A program made the position numbers and the translations under genes. This document shows, piece after piece, positions 12,065-23,339 of a DNA stretch of 64,000 nucleotides. The stretch is taken from contig NC_134569.1 in NCBI RefSeq assembly GCF_050947875.1, positions 40,953,777 to 41,017,776 of the forward strand, written 5' to 3'. Position 1 is the first letter of the stretch. Each line of letters starts with the position of its first letter. This DNA comes from Dermacentor variabilis (taxonomy: Eukaryota > Arthropoda > Arachnida > Ixodida > Ixodidae). The notes below the pieces were generated by a model. It did not search any database and was not told the origin of the DNA. It saw only the letters and a program-made list of their open reading frames with translations.

Positions 12065-12083
12065 GCACACGCACACACACACA
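11983..12083. repeat. (CA)n/(GCAC)n compound microsatellite
   Basis: CA dinucleotides flank a GCAC tetranucleotide core, then more CA with GCAC interruptions. It abuts the 3' side of the minus-strand LINE fragment at 12111 and may have grown from its tail. Confidence 0.93.
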
Positions 12084-12110
12084 AAACGTGTGTGCGCGCA
12101 CGTAAGCCTT

Positions 12111-12355
12111 CTATGAGTTGACATCATGGGTGCATTACCAGGTGTTGATGAGCCCGGTGTCTCGCAAGGAAGGCAATCAGCAGTCGCTGCACTTTTTCCT
12201 CATCCGCGGGCCCTCCGAGCAAAACGACGTCTTCAAAGGTCCTGTGCGTAGGACCACTCTTTTGCAGGCCGTCGATGGACCATCGCTTTTCTTTCTGTGT
12301 CGAACTGCGGGCATAGCCAATTGAAATGTTCAATATCGCCGATATTGCCACGGGA
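12111..12355 (-). pseudogene. LINE C-terminal end, distal half of an interrupted element
   Basis: Read on the minus strand, one frame gives GNIGDIEHFNWLCPQFDTER, the C-terminal Cys/His region of an R1/I-type non-LTR retrotransposon. After a frameshift comes THRTFEDVVLLGGPADEEK and RLLIAFLARHRAHQHL to a stop at 12124, the usual end of such ORF2 proteins. It ends abruptly at about 12355, where a plus-strand LINE begins. Its missing upstream part appears to be the minus-strand LINE at 13285-14370, so both would be one copy split by the later insertion. Confidence 0.65.
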
Positions 12356-13284
12356 AGGAGCACGACAAGCACACCTAAAAGATGATGTGGTTCCGCTCCC
12401 AATATCAAAGAATGAATTACGCTGCATTATAAGGACAACGTATTTTAATATGTGTAGAAATACGTGGTTTTACCAGAATTCTAAGAGCTCGAATTTGTAT
12501 CATATTGATCCGTTTAGTGAATTCAAATTTTCATTGTCATTAGAGAGAAATATAGAAACCCTTATTCATTGATTAAGGCTGGGCACTGCCTACACAAAAC
12601 ATTTCTTACATAGAATTGGCCGTGCGGAAACCTCCGAATGTGATTGTGGATTTGTAGATGAAGATATGCATCAACTCCTTCTAAATTGCCTACATCACGA
12701 CACACCAAGACGCCGACTTAAATCCACCCTAATTACATTACACCGCAGACCTTTCAGTTTAAAGAAACTTTTGGGTCCTTGGCCAACAACGGTTTTGCAG
12801 AAGAGCGCTTTAAGAACTCTAAAGACTTTCCTCGAAGACAGCGGCATTGTTGGCTGTTATTAACGCTTCTAATGTTCCTTTCATTTCAATGTGCCTGTAC
12901 ATATGTATGTGCTTGGGGATTATGTTGACTAGTCTGTTGCGCCTATATGTGATAATGCATTTTCACGACGTATGTACCACCCGCTGTCTAGAGACTGTAT
13001 GATGAGGCGGCAGTATCATTTGTATTTTTGAGACTTTCTTCTAAAGAACTGTGGATTCATTTAACTTGTATATTGTATTTACCATGCATTTCTTACGTTA
13101 TAGTGTTACTATGAAAACGTTGCTTGACAAGTCCTGGTGCTTGTATAAAAAGGTTATTTGATATGTGATCTTGAACCCTGTATGTTGTAGGCTAGACCCA
13201 TTCAAGAGCTAAGGAGTAGCCGGCGCCTTAAATTGTGCGTCAACATCTCCTTATATCATATCATTAAAAAATAAAGGCAGAGAG
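12356..13284 (+). pseudogene. LINE 3' end (post-RNase H C-terminus plus 3' UTR)
   Basis: A 5'-truncated non-LTR retrotransposon. From about 12362 the frame reads ARQAHLKDDVVPLPIS and continues to a stop at 12570. It resumes after a frameshift with AETSECDCGFVDEDMHQLLL (Cys/His knuckle) and ends at TAA 12861-12863. The next 420 bp are an AT-rich 3' UTR ending in ATTAAAAAATAAAGG near 13277. Target-site remnants GGGAAG occur at both borders (about 12350 and 13288). The RT, endonuclease and most of RNase H are absent. Confidence 0.65.
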
Positions 13285-14370
13285 CGGGGAAGCGCATCGT
13301 TACATAACCAAGCCGGGGTGTACGCGGAGTCGGTTCTGATGCGCTACAACAGCATCGCTTCCTCGCGAGTAAGTCCATTGATCACACAGGCTTGATGTGG
13401 AATCTTGTGGATCGCCCTAAAGTGATTACGGATAGCATCCTTAGAGTTCTCGAAGATGTTTGGCGCTCTCACTTTTGAAACACATATCAGCGCTAAGCGT
13501 GCAAGAGCGTCAGCTTTGTGATTTCGTTCAATTTCTACGTCGGATGGGGTTAACCTGAATTTTACGTTAGATTTGTTGCTCATTAGATCTTTAATCAGTG
13601 CTATAGATTGCCTTGTAAACCGCTCTCGAGGTAGGCCATGATGTGATCGTTGTAACGCTGACTTTGAGTCCGTTCGCACCACGACATCTTGTGCAGAATA
13701 ATTAGAATAGAAACTGCTCGATCCAGGCGGCCGGACCATGTCACATCAAGGAAGGGTACACAGAATGCCGCTGCGCAGTTGTCTGTCTTTGCACACACCG
13801 ACCAGTCTGTGTGCACTTGTAGGTGGCTTTGATACGAAATCCAGTCATACACGATGACAGTCTACTTCCTTGTTCAAGATACCAAGTTGACCGCGTAAAA
13901 ATGCGTCGTTCCATCAACGTTCATACAAACGATGTTAGCGATACTAGCCGATATGAGGCAAGGGTATGCAGGATCCTTTCCGGACTTGAGCACTGGCCCC
14001 ACCAATGCTGTCTTCCACGTTTCTGGGATCTCTCCTGTGCTCCAGACGTGATTAATTATGTCCAGAAGGGCGCGTCTTTTGCTTTTGTCAGCATCTGATT
14101 GCTGATCAATTCAGGACTCGCAGCACAACGTCTTCCTAATTTTATAAAGGCCAAATCCAACTCACGAAAGATGAATGGCGTATTCATCGTATGGAATGAT
14201 TGAGATGATAGAGGGTTCACCACACCTGCTGATCAGCCATATGTGTATACATACGAGAAATCTCCTGGAAGGGTTTGAAAATATTTTCCTTGCTTTAAAG
14301 CAAGTTCTTCGAATGGTCTGTGCGGGGGAATCTCTCAAGAAATTCTCTCGATTATTCTCCATATCCTTGT
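13285..14370 (-). pseudogene. LINE with internal RT deletion (RT N-terminus joined to RNase H)
   Basis: On the minus strand, from 14370 downward, fragments read NTPFIF (linker), then LLDIINHVWSTGEIPETWKT and VGPVLKSGKDP at about 14060-13990. These are the start of a LINE reverse transcriptase. LEQGSRLSSCMTGF follows at about 13840. The sequence then jumps straight to an RNase H start (VHTDWSVCAKTDNCAAAF) and on to VVRTDSKSALQ and IERNHKADALARLA at 13344-13740. The catalytic palm, including the YxDD box, is missing, so roughly 300 codons were deleted internally. Frameshifts and stops occur throughout. It breaks at 13285, and its continuation seems to be 12355-12111. Confidence 0.65.
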
Positions 14371-14629
14371 CATCTAATCATTGCTGCGTCTCAAACTGGC
14401 AAACTGAACTTATTGTGCCAACGCAAGTGGTCAACGCCGCTGTTCCAAAAGAGTTCAAAAAGCGCACCTGTGCGGTCGCAGTGAATCGACCTCAGGCACC
14501 ACTTGGAAGCAGCCAGCAGGAGAAGTGCCAGCATGTGATACGCGCTTTGTTAGCGGTACTACGCTCACACATCGCGAAGATGCCTGCGAGTTCAACGAAG
14601 CACAGCTGGAAGTAGTGCAGGCCGGATCG

Positions 14630-15330
14630 TGAGTCAGTAATACTGTGCTCTACTTCCATATACGCTTAGTAGGATACTGGCAAGGTTGGCCACTTTCATT
14701 CATCAGGTTCGACCAATGCACTTCAACTGTCAGAAGATTGGCCATGTGAAGGGTGTTTGCAGAAATTCCGCAGTGTGCCCTCGATGTTCCGAACCCCACT
14801 CAGAAGACAGCGCAACCACGTTGAAGTGTCCTAACTGAACCTCTTCCAATGCCTGTCCCCAGATCAAGAAAGAGATCTCCATACTTAAACAAATGGCGAG
14901 AGACAGCTCTACCCACAAAAAGGCCGCGGAGAAAGTCCGGCGAGGAAGCCGTCCCCATCGAAGATCCTCACGACGGAAAATATCAACCTTTCAAGAAAAG
15001 TCGACTTGTCAAGCAGCAACTTCAGTAGAAGTTTCCAGCATCCCAAACACCGGTGTTGGAAGAAAGAAAACTGCCAGATCTCTCTCTACAGAGCAATGGC
15101 CGCCACTTACGCGTGCACGACGAGCAGAAGAGCCACAGCAGAAGCCGCTCCCAATACAGCAAGGTGCTGCATCCGAGGAGTCGAGAAGTAAAGATGAGCA
15201 AGTGATAGCTATTCTTAGGTCTGTAATGAATGCCATTCGCGCGTTGCTAAACAACATGCACACACCGTCTGGCAGAAGTGCGTTTCAAGTACTGGACGCT
15301 CTGGGTCCGGTGCTGGCAACCCTTGAGTAG
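14630..15330 (+). pseudogene. LINE ORF1 (gag-like) remnant with CCHC zinc knuckles
   Basis: Around 14706-14840 one frame reads MHFNCQKIGHVKGVCRNSAV then CPRCSEPHSED and CPN, the spaced CCHC knuckles of LINE ORF1 nucleic-acid-binding proteins. A stop follows at about 14836. From 14893 a frame of 145 codons runs to TAG at 15328-15330. It is basic and Ser/Arg-rich at first (KKAAEKVRRGSRPHRRSSRR) and then has a helical C-terminus (QVIAILRSVMNAIRALLNN). It ends three bases before the ATG of the endonuclease frame, as expected for ORF1-ORF2 spacing. The 5' part of ORF1 before 14630 is unclear. Confidence 0.6.
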
Positions 15331-15333
15331 ATC

Positions 15334-16029
15334 ATGGCTCCCCAGCCACTGACTTTCAGGGATGAGGCCCGAAAAACAGCTATTTCTCAGCGGAGTGCCC
15401 GCGGACTCAGAGCGCACATTTCGGATTTCCGTCGCATCGTGTATGCCAATATGTTTCAGATTATCGTCATTTGCGAGCCGAACTTATCGAACACGATCAG
15501 ACTTTCTAGGTATGAATCGTTTATGTCGTCAACTGTTGGTGAAGACAGTAAGATTTTGGTGTTTACTCGCCCTGACCTCACTTACATTCGTCAGCCTGTG
15601 CCACTTAATTACGATAATCAATATATATGCCTAAGAGTCAAGAAAAATAATTTTGCCTTTACTGTTGTGGGCGCCTACCTATCTCCGTCAAGTCAATTTG
15701 GTCACAAAAGACTACGAAACATCCTTTCTTCAACTACCGATTCATGGATCATTATTGGAGACTTCAACGCCCACCATACACTCTGGGGAAGCTCAAAGAC
15801 CAACGCCAGCGGCAGAGCTCTGGTAGCTTTCGCCTCTAGCAATCAACTTTGGCTGTTGAATGATGGAAGTACTAAGTTTCCACGTGGATCCACATACAGC
15901 AGCTGCCTTGACTTGGGTTTTGTCTGTGCTGGGTGGTTTACGGACATAGAGACACACGGAAGCGACCATATCCCCACGTACGTGAATATCAGAGAATTGA
16001 CTCCTTCCAAAATACGGGATACGATATAA
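15334..16029 (+). pseudogene. LINE ORF2 N-terminus: APE-type endonuclease
   Basis: A 231-codon open frame with endonuclease/exonuclease/phosphatase-fold hallmarks: VVGAYLSPSSQF, then IIIGDFNAHHTLWGS (the catalytic Asp-Asn pair, residues about 140-143), GRALVAFASSNQLWLLNDGS, and HGSDHIPTYV (the catalytic Ser-Asp-His) near residue 212. The enzyme nicks target DNA for target-primed reverse transcription. The ORF ends at TAA 16027-16029, where the sense reading simply continues into the linker (RVDWAKFQSG), so the stop is a disabling mutation. An N-terminal catalytic Glu is plausible in CEPNL. Confidence 0.8.
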
Positions 16030-17625
16030 AGAGTGGACTGGGCTAAATTCCAGTCTGGCATGTAAGAACACTGCGAAGCCAATCCATCTTTTTACTTGGA
16101 AGAGGAAATCAAGAGCGCGGTGCACGACACTATGCGTACTCTCACAAGCTCTTCGAAACTGACGGACTTTGATGTGGAACTAGAACGAGTTCGAGCAATC
16201 TAACGACGTGCTGAACGAAGGTACCGACGCACGAAGGCAAATACGACTTACGGACCGCCAGACGCACGAAAAAGATGCAGCGCCGTTTAGACAAGCTCAA
16301 ATCGCAACGTTAAGCTGCCTTCTGTGAGTCGCTAGATCCACGCAAGCCTTTATCGTAAATATGGGGAACGGTGCGAGGTCTCCGGACACCCCCCGTACAG
16401 GGGTTCCCATTCAAGGTCCTAGCCCTCTCTCAAAAGAGACCGGAGATTAACGTGGCAGAGGAGTTCCGCGCCGGATTGTTCTCCTTGAGCTGGACAACGA
16501 ATCTTGACGAGATGGCACGCTACCCATAAGCTGGACGACAAGTCTCATTGTTCCACTGCTGAGGCCTGGCAAGTCACTGTTGGAACTCTCATCATATCGC
16601 CCGATCGCTTTGACAAGTTGTGTGGGCAAAGTAATGGAGATGATGGTCCTAAGACGCCTGGAGTGGTACTTGGAGTACCACAACACCTACCCGGATGACA
16701 TGGCGGGCTTTCGATGTGGCCGATCATCGATCGATAACGTCGTCGACCTGGTCACCTACGTTCAGCATGAGAAATCCCGTAAGCGGTTCTGGACTTCTTT
16801 GTTCCTCGACGCCACAGGGGCGTATGACAACGTTACGCATGAAGCCATCCTCCCTGCTCTCGCAAGAGGTGGGAGTGAGTGGTCGGATGTTTCAATGGAT
16901 ACGCAGCTATCTCTCCATACTATCCTTTTCTTGTAAGCACCGAGGAAAGTCATAATTCTCTACATTCTAGCTACCGCCGCGTCTCCCAGGGCGGTGTACT
17001 TAGCCCTGTGTTATTTAATCGAACCCTAATTGCTCTCCTTGAGCACGTGCCAAAGACACTCGAGCTATCAATGTACGCGGATGACATGTGCATATGGACG
17101 TCTGCCGTAACATGCCTACAGTTGCGAGCGAGAATTCAGAGACCTGTCACCCAAACTGCTATCTGCCGCCGTAATGGAGGCCTGGAAATTCCCTCCGAGA
17201 AATGCGCACTAGTGCCATTTACGCGCAGACCCATGACAAACTACAGCGTAATGATAAACGGCCAAAAATACCACACGTCCGATCTTACAAGTTTATAGGT
17301 GTCATAATGGACAGGGACTTGTCATGGAGCCCCCACGTATCATACGTGAAAGAACGGTTGACAGGCATCTGCCACTTGTTCAAGTTTTTCACTGGCAAGA
17401 CTTGGGGAATGTTGACAAGGGCTATGCTACAACTATACAGGGTGCTTTTTCTCGGCTTTCTGAGGTACAGCTTGCCAGCTATAACCAACACAGGCAAAAC
17501 GAATCTACGCACAATACAAAGTATTCAGGCTCAAGCGCTCCGGATATGTCTAGCCTTGCCTCAGAGTGCATCAACAGTGGCGACTATAGCAATTGCTAGA
17601 GACCACCTTGTCTAGACCCACATTG
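16030..17625 (+). pseudogene. LINE ORF2 reverse transcriptase region, broken
   Basis: Continues the element at 15334. The linker to 16500 contains many stops. The RT then reads LSSYRPIALTSCVGKVMEMM (16580 on), GFRCGRSSIDNVVDL, FLDATGAYDNVTHE (motif A, with Asp), then after a frameshift VSQGGVLSPVLFN (motif B) and SMYADDMCIW (YADD catalytic box at 17074-17085). The thumb, with LFKFFTGKTWGMLTRAML, follows in another frame to 17615. Several frameshifts and stops make it non-functional. It is homologous to the minus-strand copy at 24273-24965 (KCALVPFTRRP here, a near-identical block there). Confidence 0.8.
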
Positions 17626-18789
17626 AAATTGAAACGCTGAGGACCCATATAAGACATCTTGCCAAGACTTCTCGCCTCCACCTAGCTTCTCTACCAGCGG
17701 ACGGACCGCGCACCTTTTTCAGCCAAACGATAACCGCACATGGTCAGTCATTGCCGGCATGTTTCTCTCCGGCTGCGAGACCTTCGATTCCTCCATGGTG
17801 CCTCGCTCAGCCAAAAATTAGCCTGACAATACCTGGCACCATAAAAAAAGCTTATCTATCATCATCAGTAATCCTTAAAAAGCTCATGTTACTACTTTTG
17901 TACGAGAACTACCATGACTTTACTCATATCTACACTGATGGATCTGTCCTGCCAAACAGCTCCGCTGCGGCAATCTTGATACCAGCAAAATTACAACCAT
18001 CAAATTTAAGACGACTCACGCGACAACGTCGACGGCAGCAGAGCTCGCAGCGCTCGCGCCCTTCATTTCAACAGTGATGAACCGCCACACAAGTGGACGA
18101 TCTTATGCGATTCAAAGGCGGCACAGCAGTCTCTACTGTCACCTCTACGACGCGGACCGCATGAAGAGCTAGCATTTCAGATTATAGAGACGATGCACCA
18201 TATAAGTGATGCAGGCCGTGAAATAACTTTCGAATGGATTCCAAGTTACTGCGGGATTATCGATAATGAACGGGCCGATCAAGCTGCCCGTTCAGCCCAT
18301 ACTGATGACCACCACGTACCATTACCACTTTCTAAAACTGACGCAGCACGGAAGCTCCGCCTGCTTGCTTTCCAGTGCACCATGTAGCAATGGAATGAGT
18401 CACATTTCAGGAATTCCCGGCTATACTCCCTTGATCACACATTAAACCTTCGAGTCTCATCAAAGCTTCGCCGTAGAGACGCCAGGCTTTTGTATCGACT
18501 GTGGTTGGGCGTTGCTTTTACCAAAGCCTATGCGTTCCGCATAGGGATGGCCGACACCGCAACCTGTGACCACTGCGGCCATGAAGAATCCATAGGCCAT
18601 ATTTTGTGCGACTGCCCGCAGTATAGTCCACAGAGGGAATCCCTTCGCCACGAACTCAACCAGCTGGACTATCGACCACTATCGGAAGAAGGAATTCTAC
18701 ACCACCGACAGGACCTAACGTCACAGAAGATGACCGTGCAAGCGCTGCTGTGCTTCTTGCGTTCTACCGGCCTTTGTGAACGTCTCTAA
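17626..18789 (+). pseudogene. LINE ORF2 RNase H and C-terminal zinc-knuckle region, broken
   Basis: RNase HI begins at FTHIYTDGSV (about 17920), loses frame near 18000, and resumes with ILCDSKAAQQSLLSPLRRGP and EWIPSYCGIIDNERADQAAR (catalytic Asp near the end), with a stop at 18385. The final 99-codon frame (18490-18789) contains CDHCGHEESIGHILCDCPQY, the Cys/His knuckle, and ends STGLCERL at TAA. This terminal arrangement matches the minus-strand copy at 23340 and the interrupted copy at 12111. RNase H would remove the RNA strand during reverse transcription. Confidence 0.8.
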
Positions 18790-18985
18790 CTCGAACGCCC
18801 TTCATGCGTGTCTCTGTGTGTGCATTTCTTTAAAATTTTTTTAACCCTTTCCTTTTTGGCCTCTTTCTAACCCCAATCTCCCAAGCCCAGTGTGGGGTAG
18901 CAAAGCGGATAATAATATCTGGTTAACCTCCCTGCCTTTCCTCTTCATCTCTCTCTCTGTCTCACCCACCTGATTCATTCCATCG
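18790..18985 (+). repeat. 3' untranslated tail of the 14.6-18.8 kb LINE
   Basis: Contains CCCAGTGTGGGGTAGCAAAG and GGTTAACCTCCCTGCCTTTC, then a CTCT-rich end. The same tail in reverse complement borders the LINE copy at 23145-23339 and occurs alone at 34620-34830, defining one family with three copies in this window. Confidence 0.75.
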
Positions 18986-19976
18986 TTCAAAAGTGCCCTT
19001 AATGCAGTGGAACTGTGCTGGTATTCTACAACGTCTGTGCGAACTTAGCCTTTTCCGTCAAGACATCCCTATACCAATTCTAGCTCTCTCGGAGGCCGGT
19101 CTCTCAAATGAAAAGACGATCTCAGGATACGTCAGACACGCCTAATGCATATCATGGCAGTTCCATTTGCAAATGGAACTGCCATGATATGCATTAGGCG
19201 AGAAATTCCTCATGTCGCTTTACCAGTGCAAGACCTTTGTTCTACTTCCTTGGAAGTCGTTGGTGTGCAAGTATGCCAAACAAACCGAAAGCTCAGTTTG
19301 GTGTCAGTGTACATAAGTCCACGAAGGAAAGTCTCCACGGAGACGTTTCTATAGGACTTTTGCATTGGTTGTCCCCCTCCTAGAACAATATGTGGCGATT
19401 TTGACGCACATCGCTCTGTGGAGCTAACATTGCAGATTTTCGAGTCAAGGAACTTGTAGCAACCGTGAATGCTGCTGACTTATGTGTGGCGAGCGATGGC
19501 AAACCGATTTTCTTCAGGCCACCAGATTCGCGGAGCGCCATAGACATTGTGTTACATTCTACAGACATTTTGGTATCAACTAAAACGGCCGCGGACAGGC
19601 TGGGCAGTGACCATTTCCCCATTTTCACGAACATCACGGGAATTCAGACTGCTGGTCGAAAATAATGTACTGTGACACGCTGAGACACATACAGAAAAGC
19701 GTCGGATGAATGCCCTGATGAACTGTTCGCAAATATGTTGTGGAGCAAGAGAGTGGCTACTTCGGTGTTGAAACTGAAACATTTCTCTACTCCTGACTAG
19801 GAAACTAAAGGACTTCTGCGCAATGCGTAGGAGAGCGGAGCGTTAGGTAACGAGAAAAAAGAAAAATCCATCTGCGAAAACTGAATATAACAAGATAAAC
19901 GCTGTCATCCGTCGCCACACAATAAATTGGGAGATCAATGGGTTGTTTTCTGTGAGGGCTTATTGGCGTTTAGTCC
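18986..19976 (+). pseudogene. Second LINE fragment: endonuclease and linker
   Basis: From 19002 one frame reads MQWNCAGILQRLCEL and ILALSEAGLSNEKTISGYV, the N-terminus of an APE-type endonuclease. After the palindrome at 19139-19200 it resumes as NGTAMICIRREIPHV and VSVYISPRR. ICGDFDAHRS at about 19387 is the GDFN motif with Asn changed to Asp. RLGSDHFPIF near 19598 is the SDH motif. A decayed linker (RRRAER, AVIRRH) reaches about 19970, where a (ATGT)n array begins. The truncation at an expanded microsatellite suggests the array replaced or interrupted the rest. Family differs in sequence from the 15334 endonuclease. Confidence 0.7.
19139..19200. repeat. Perfect 62-bp palindrome
   Basis: 31-bp arms with no spacer: CGCCTAATGCATATCATGGC... 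meets its exact reverse complement ...GCCATGATATGCATTAGGCG. The right arm reads in frame with the surrounding LINE endonuclease (NGTAMICIRR). The left arm does not, so the left arm is the inverted copy. Confidence 0.95.
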
Positions 19977-20191
19977 TATGTATGTATGTATGTATGTATG
20001 TATGTATGTATGTATGTATGTATGTATGTATGTATGTATGTATGTATGTATGTATGTATGTATGTATGTATGTATGTATGTATGTATGTATGTATGTATG
20101 TATGTATGTATGTATGTATGTATGTATGTATGTATGTATGTATGTATGTATGTATGTATGTATGTATGTATGTATGTATGTATGTATGTAT
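19977..20191. repeat. (ATGT)n microsatellite, about 215 bp
   Basis: Perfect tandem ATGT units. Open frames on both strands (YVCM/HTYI) are artefacts. Confidence 0.97.
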
Positions 20192-20443
20192 CCTTCATTA
20201 ATTGAAATTTAATAGCCATGTGTAAAGGGTAGGCTCGTCAGTGAACGACGACAAAGGCTCCTCTATTTATTTTTTGCATCAATAAAAAACACTGCAATGA
20301 GAAGCAGAGTCGTACACTGTACTGGGTGTTCGTTTGTGTTACTCCCACGTCACTTTCTTTAAGACGACCCAATTACCAAATGACTGGGCAATCAGGGCAC
20401 GTATTCACGAAACTTCTTTAACGTGTAAACGTGTGGCCTCTGA

Positions 20444-20524
20444 TTCATCATCATCATCATTTATTGGACCACTAAGGGCCCTTTACAGGGTACTGCGCCA
20501 TTGAAAGCGGCCATTGGCTCGCTT
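20444..20524 (-). repeat. LINE 3' tail fragment, minus orientation
   Basis: (ATC)n followed by ATTTATTGGACCACTAAGGG and CCCTTTACAGGGTACTGCGC. The reverse complement looks like the end of a non-LTR retrotransposon with a GAT-repeat tail. A related ATTTATTGGATCCCCTTT tail ends the LINE at 60003. The assignment is from resemblance only. Confidence 0.5.
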
Positions 20525-22620
20525 TCACGCCGATCGCTAACGGGTCGGGTGCTGTCGTGTGTGTTCTTTTCATGGCTGTCGTTTCTCGCCACTTAAGGTA
20601 GCTTACTTATAACACTAACTTGGCCGCACCAACAAGTTTAGTTCTACTGCAAAAACAGCGGTAGTGCGAGCTTTCCTTACAAGTCACACTGACAACGTAG
20701 GAACTTTGATCACTCGCTTCCCGTGATTACCGGTGCACAACACGCTTCCTCGAGATCACCAGTACGCACGGTCATCGCGCAGAGGATGGCTGCTCCAAGC
20801 TGATTACGAGCAGACTCAGACTCACGATGCCTCCGCTCCCGGACATCAAGGAGACGGCGGCTCGGGGCAGCACTCCAAGAGAGTGACTATTCGCGGCAAA
20901 GTGGGCTGCAACCCTCTTCAGTGCTCCTCCAGTGAGCCGGACGCGCGGAGGCGTACGTGAACAGCATTCGATGACCCTTCTCGCTTTCCCAACAAGAGCC
21001 CGGCCTGTGTGTGCTCTCTTTTCTTTACGGAAGCCCCGTCCCCTATACTACTTCGCCGTTAACTCACGTTATTTCCTGGGATGGAAGCTGCACTGTGCCT
21101 CATTGCTCTGTACACTCTACCTAGAGAAAACTGGGCCCCCCTTGAAGCCGCCGCTTTCTTCGCAGAACTGCGGCATCGGCGTTGCATCCATCGAATTCTA
21201 TTTTTTTACGCCGCGCCGTCTCGCATTCTTCAATAAAATTTCCTTTCTCTCCTTTTTTTTCTCCCTATTCCTCGGGCGGAAGCGGGGCGCCGTTTTGACA
21301 GATCAGCACTTTGACGGCGCGACGCAGCCGCGCTGTACGAAGCAGGCAGCGTGCAAGGCAGCGATACGCGGGGCTTGCTTGCTTCGACAATTTAGCAACC
21401 TTGCGCGAGTGCGCGAAGCTTCCGAGAATTCTTCGCCGCATCGTGCGCTCCTGCCGCCGTATTCTCGGCCTCGGCAGGCTGCCTCATTTACTCCCCGCCA
21501 TCCTTCGCTCACTGGTATACTTCTTTTTGTTCCTAGCTCTCGGCACCCAGGCAGTGGCAATGCAGTGAATGAGGGTGGCGACGGGGCCCCCAACTCCTGC
21601 GCATAGTAGTTGGCGCAGCACACCGAGAACGCCGGCGGTTTCAAACTCCGCGAGAAGCGCGCTTGCGAAGGGAGGAAACGGCCCCCGATTCTTCCCGTCC
21701 GCCGTCTTTCCCGGGAAACAATTTGCGAGGTGGATAACGGCCCCCCGTTGATTTCCTGCGCCGCTGAGCACTCACAAAGCGTCGCCGCCCGGAGCCATCG
21801 TTGGGTTCACTCTCTGGTGCCCCGAAATACGCGTATATATTTTTGCTCGCCGGCGTTAAAATTCGAGGAAGCAAAAATCGGACGGTCGACCTCGGAGGCG
21901 CCGCGAGCGCCCTGTCGGATTTAATAAAGAAGCCGTCAAAAGCAGGGCAATGAACGCCGGTCTCGTCGGCGAGTTCGCCTCACGTTTAAATACCCCGTGC
22001 TTCACTTTCCCTCGTGTCACGATATTTCACTCCCGACTTTTAACGCGCGAGCTATTAAGCGCAGTTTACGGTGAGCCTGTGCGCAGGGATTCCTCCAGCT
22101 GTGTGTGCACGAACGAACGCAGTTCGCTGATCGACGCCTAAGGGAAGGCCGCAACTCGCTTGCCGCCGTATGGGCCGAAGTTTTCTAATGATCGCTCGCG
22201 AGAGAAAAATACGAACCGACAACAGCTATAAGGTTGATTTCCTGCGATCTTCTTTATCGATCGTTTCCTGAAGTCATAAATTCAAGTCTTCTTCTCCTTC
22301 TTTTTCTTTTTCTTCTTATTCTACTCTTCGCGCTTTGCTTTCCAATTCTCTTTCTTCACTGGGCATCCACGAACACGCGCACAGTGCTCATTCTATTCCG
22401 TCTGTCCTCTATATATCGCTGGGCCTCTGTCGTAACTATATAGCTTGTTTTCAAACCGTTCAGGCGTTGACTATAAGTTTTGAGTAGACTTGCTCACAAT
22501 GTGTTTTCCTCGGAAACGGTCGGGGCAAGAAATTGGCCACTACCCTTCCTTCGGACCACCGGTAAGCTAACTTAACGGCCTCTTTATGCCGTAAATGTAG
22601 TTCTCTCTCTCTCTCCCTCG
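20525..22620. other. CpG-rich stretch without a recognised gene
   Basis: Notable for GC content and several long frames on both strands (up to 224 codons at 20932-21606, 113 codons opposite), as expected in GC-rich DNA with few stops. The predicted proteins lack recognisable domains. It could be a CpG island or first-exon region, but I cannot define an exon. 22580-22620 is pyrimidine-rich and leads into the GT array. Confidence 0.4.
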
Positions 22621-23064
<444 letters not shown>

Positions 23065-23144
23065 AGGGGTGTTTCTTTGCTGTGTCGTCATCCATCTTGT
23101 TCATATTCTTTCCCTCTTCTCCTACCCCCGCGCGAAGTAACTGA

Positions 23145-23339
23145 CTATAGAAGGAAGGAAGGAAAAAGTGGAGAAGGAAGGCATGGAGGTTAACCAGTTT
23201 AGTCTAACCGGTTTGCTACCCTACACATGGGAGCGGGATGGGGGAGAAGAAAGATGGGGAGAAGAGATAGAGAGCACATAACACGGCAACCCATCGTTGG
23301 TTACAGTCTGTCACTTTTGCGCGGTACGTGACATCACTG
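23145..23339 (-). repeat. 3' untranslated tail of minus-strand LINE
   Basis: Reverse complement of the tail found at 18790-18985: GGAGGTTAACCAG, GGTTTGCTACCC and the GA-rich end are shared. It follows the stop codon of the 23340-24272 frame directly. Confidence 0.75.

Noticed and set aside
20932..21606. 224-codon plus-strand ORF
   Set aside because: Lies in CpG-rich DNA open on both strands; the predicted product is Ser/Arg/Phe-rich without motifs, and no exon borders are evident.
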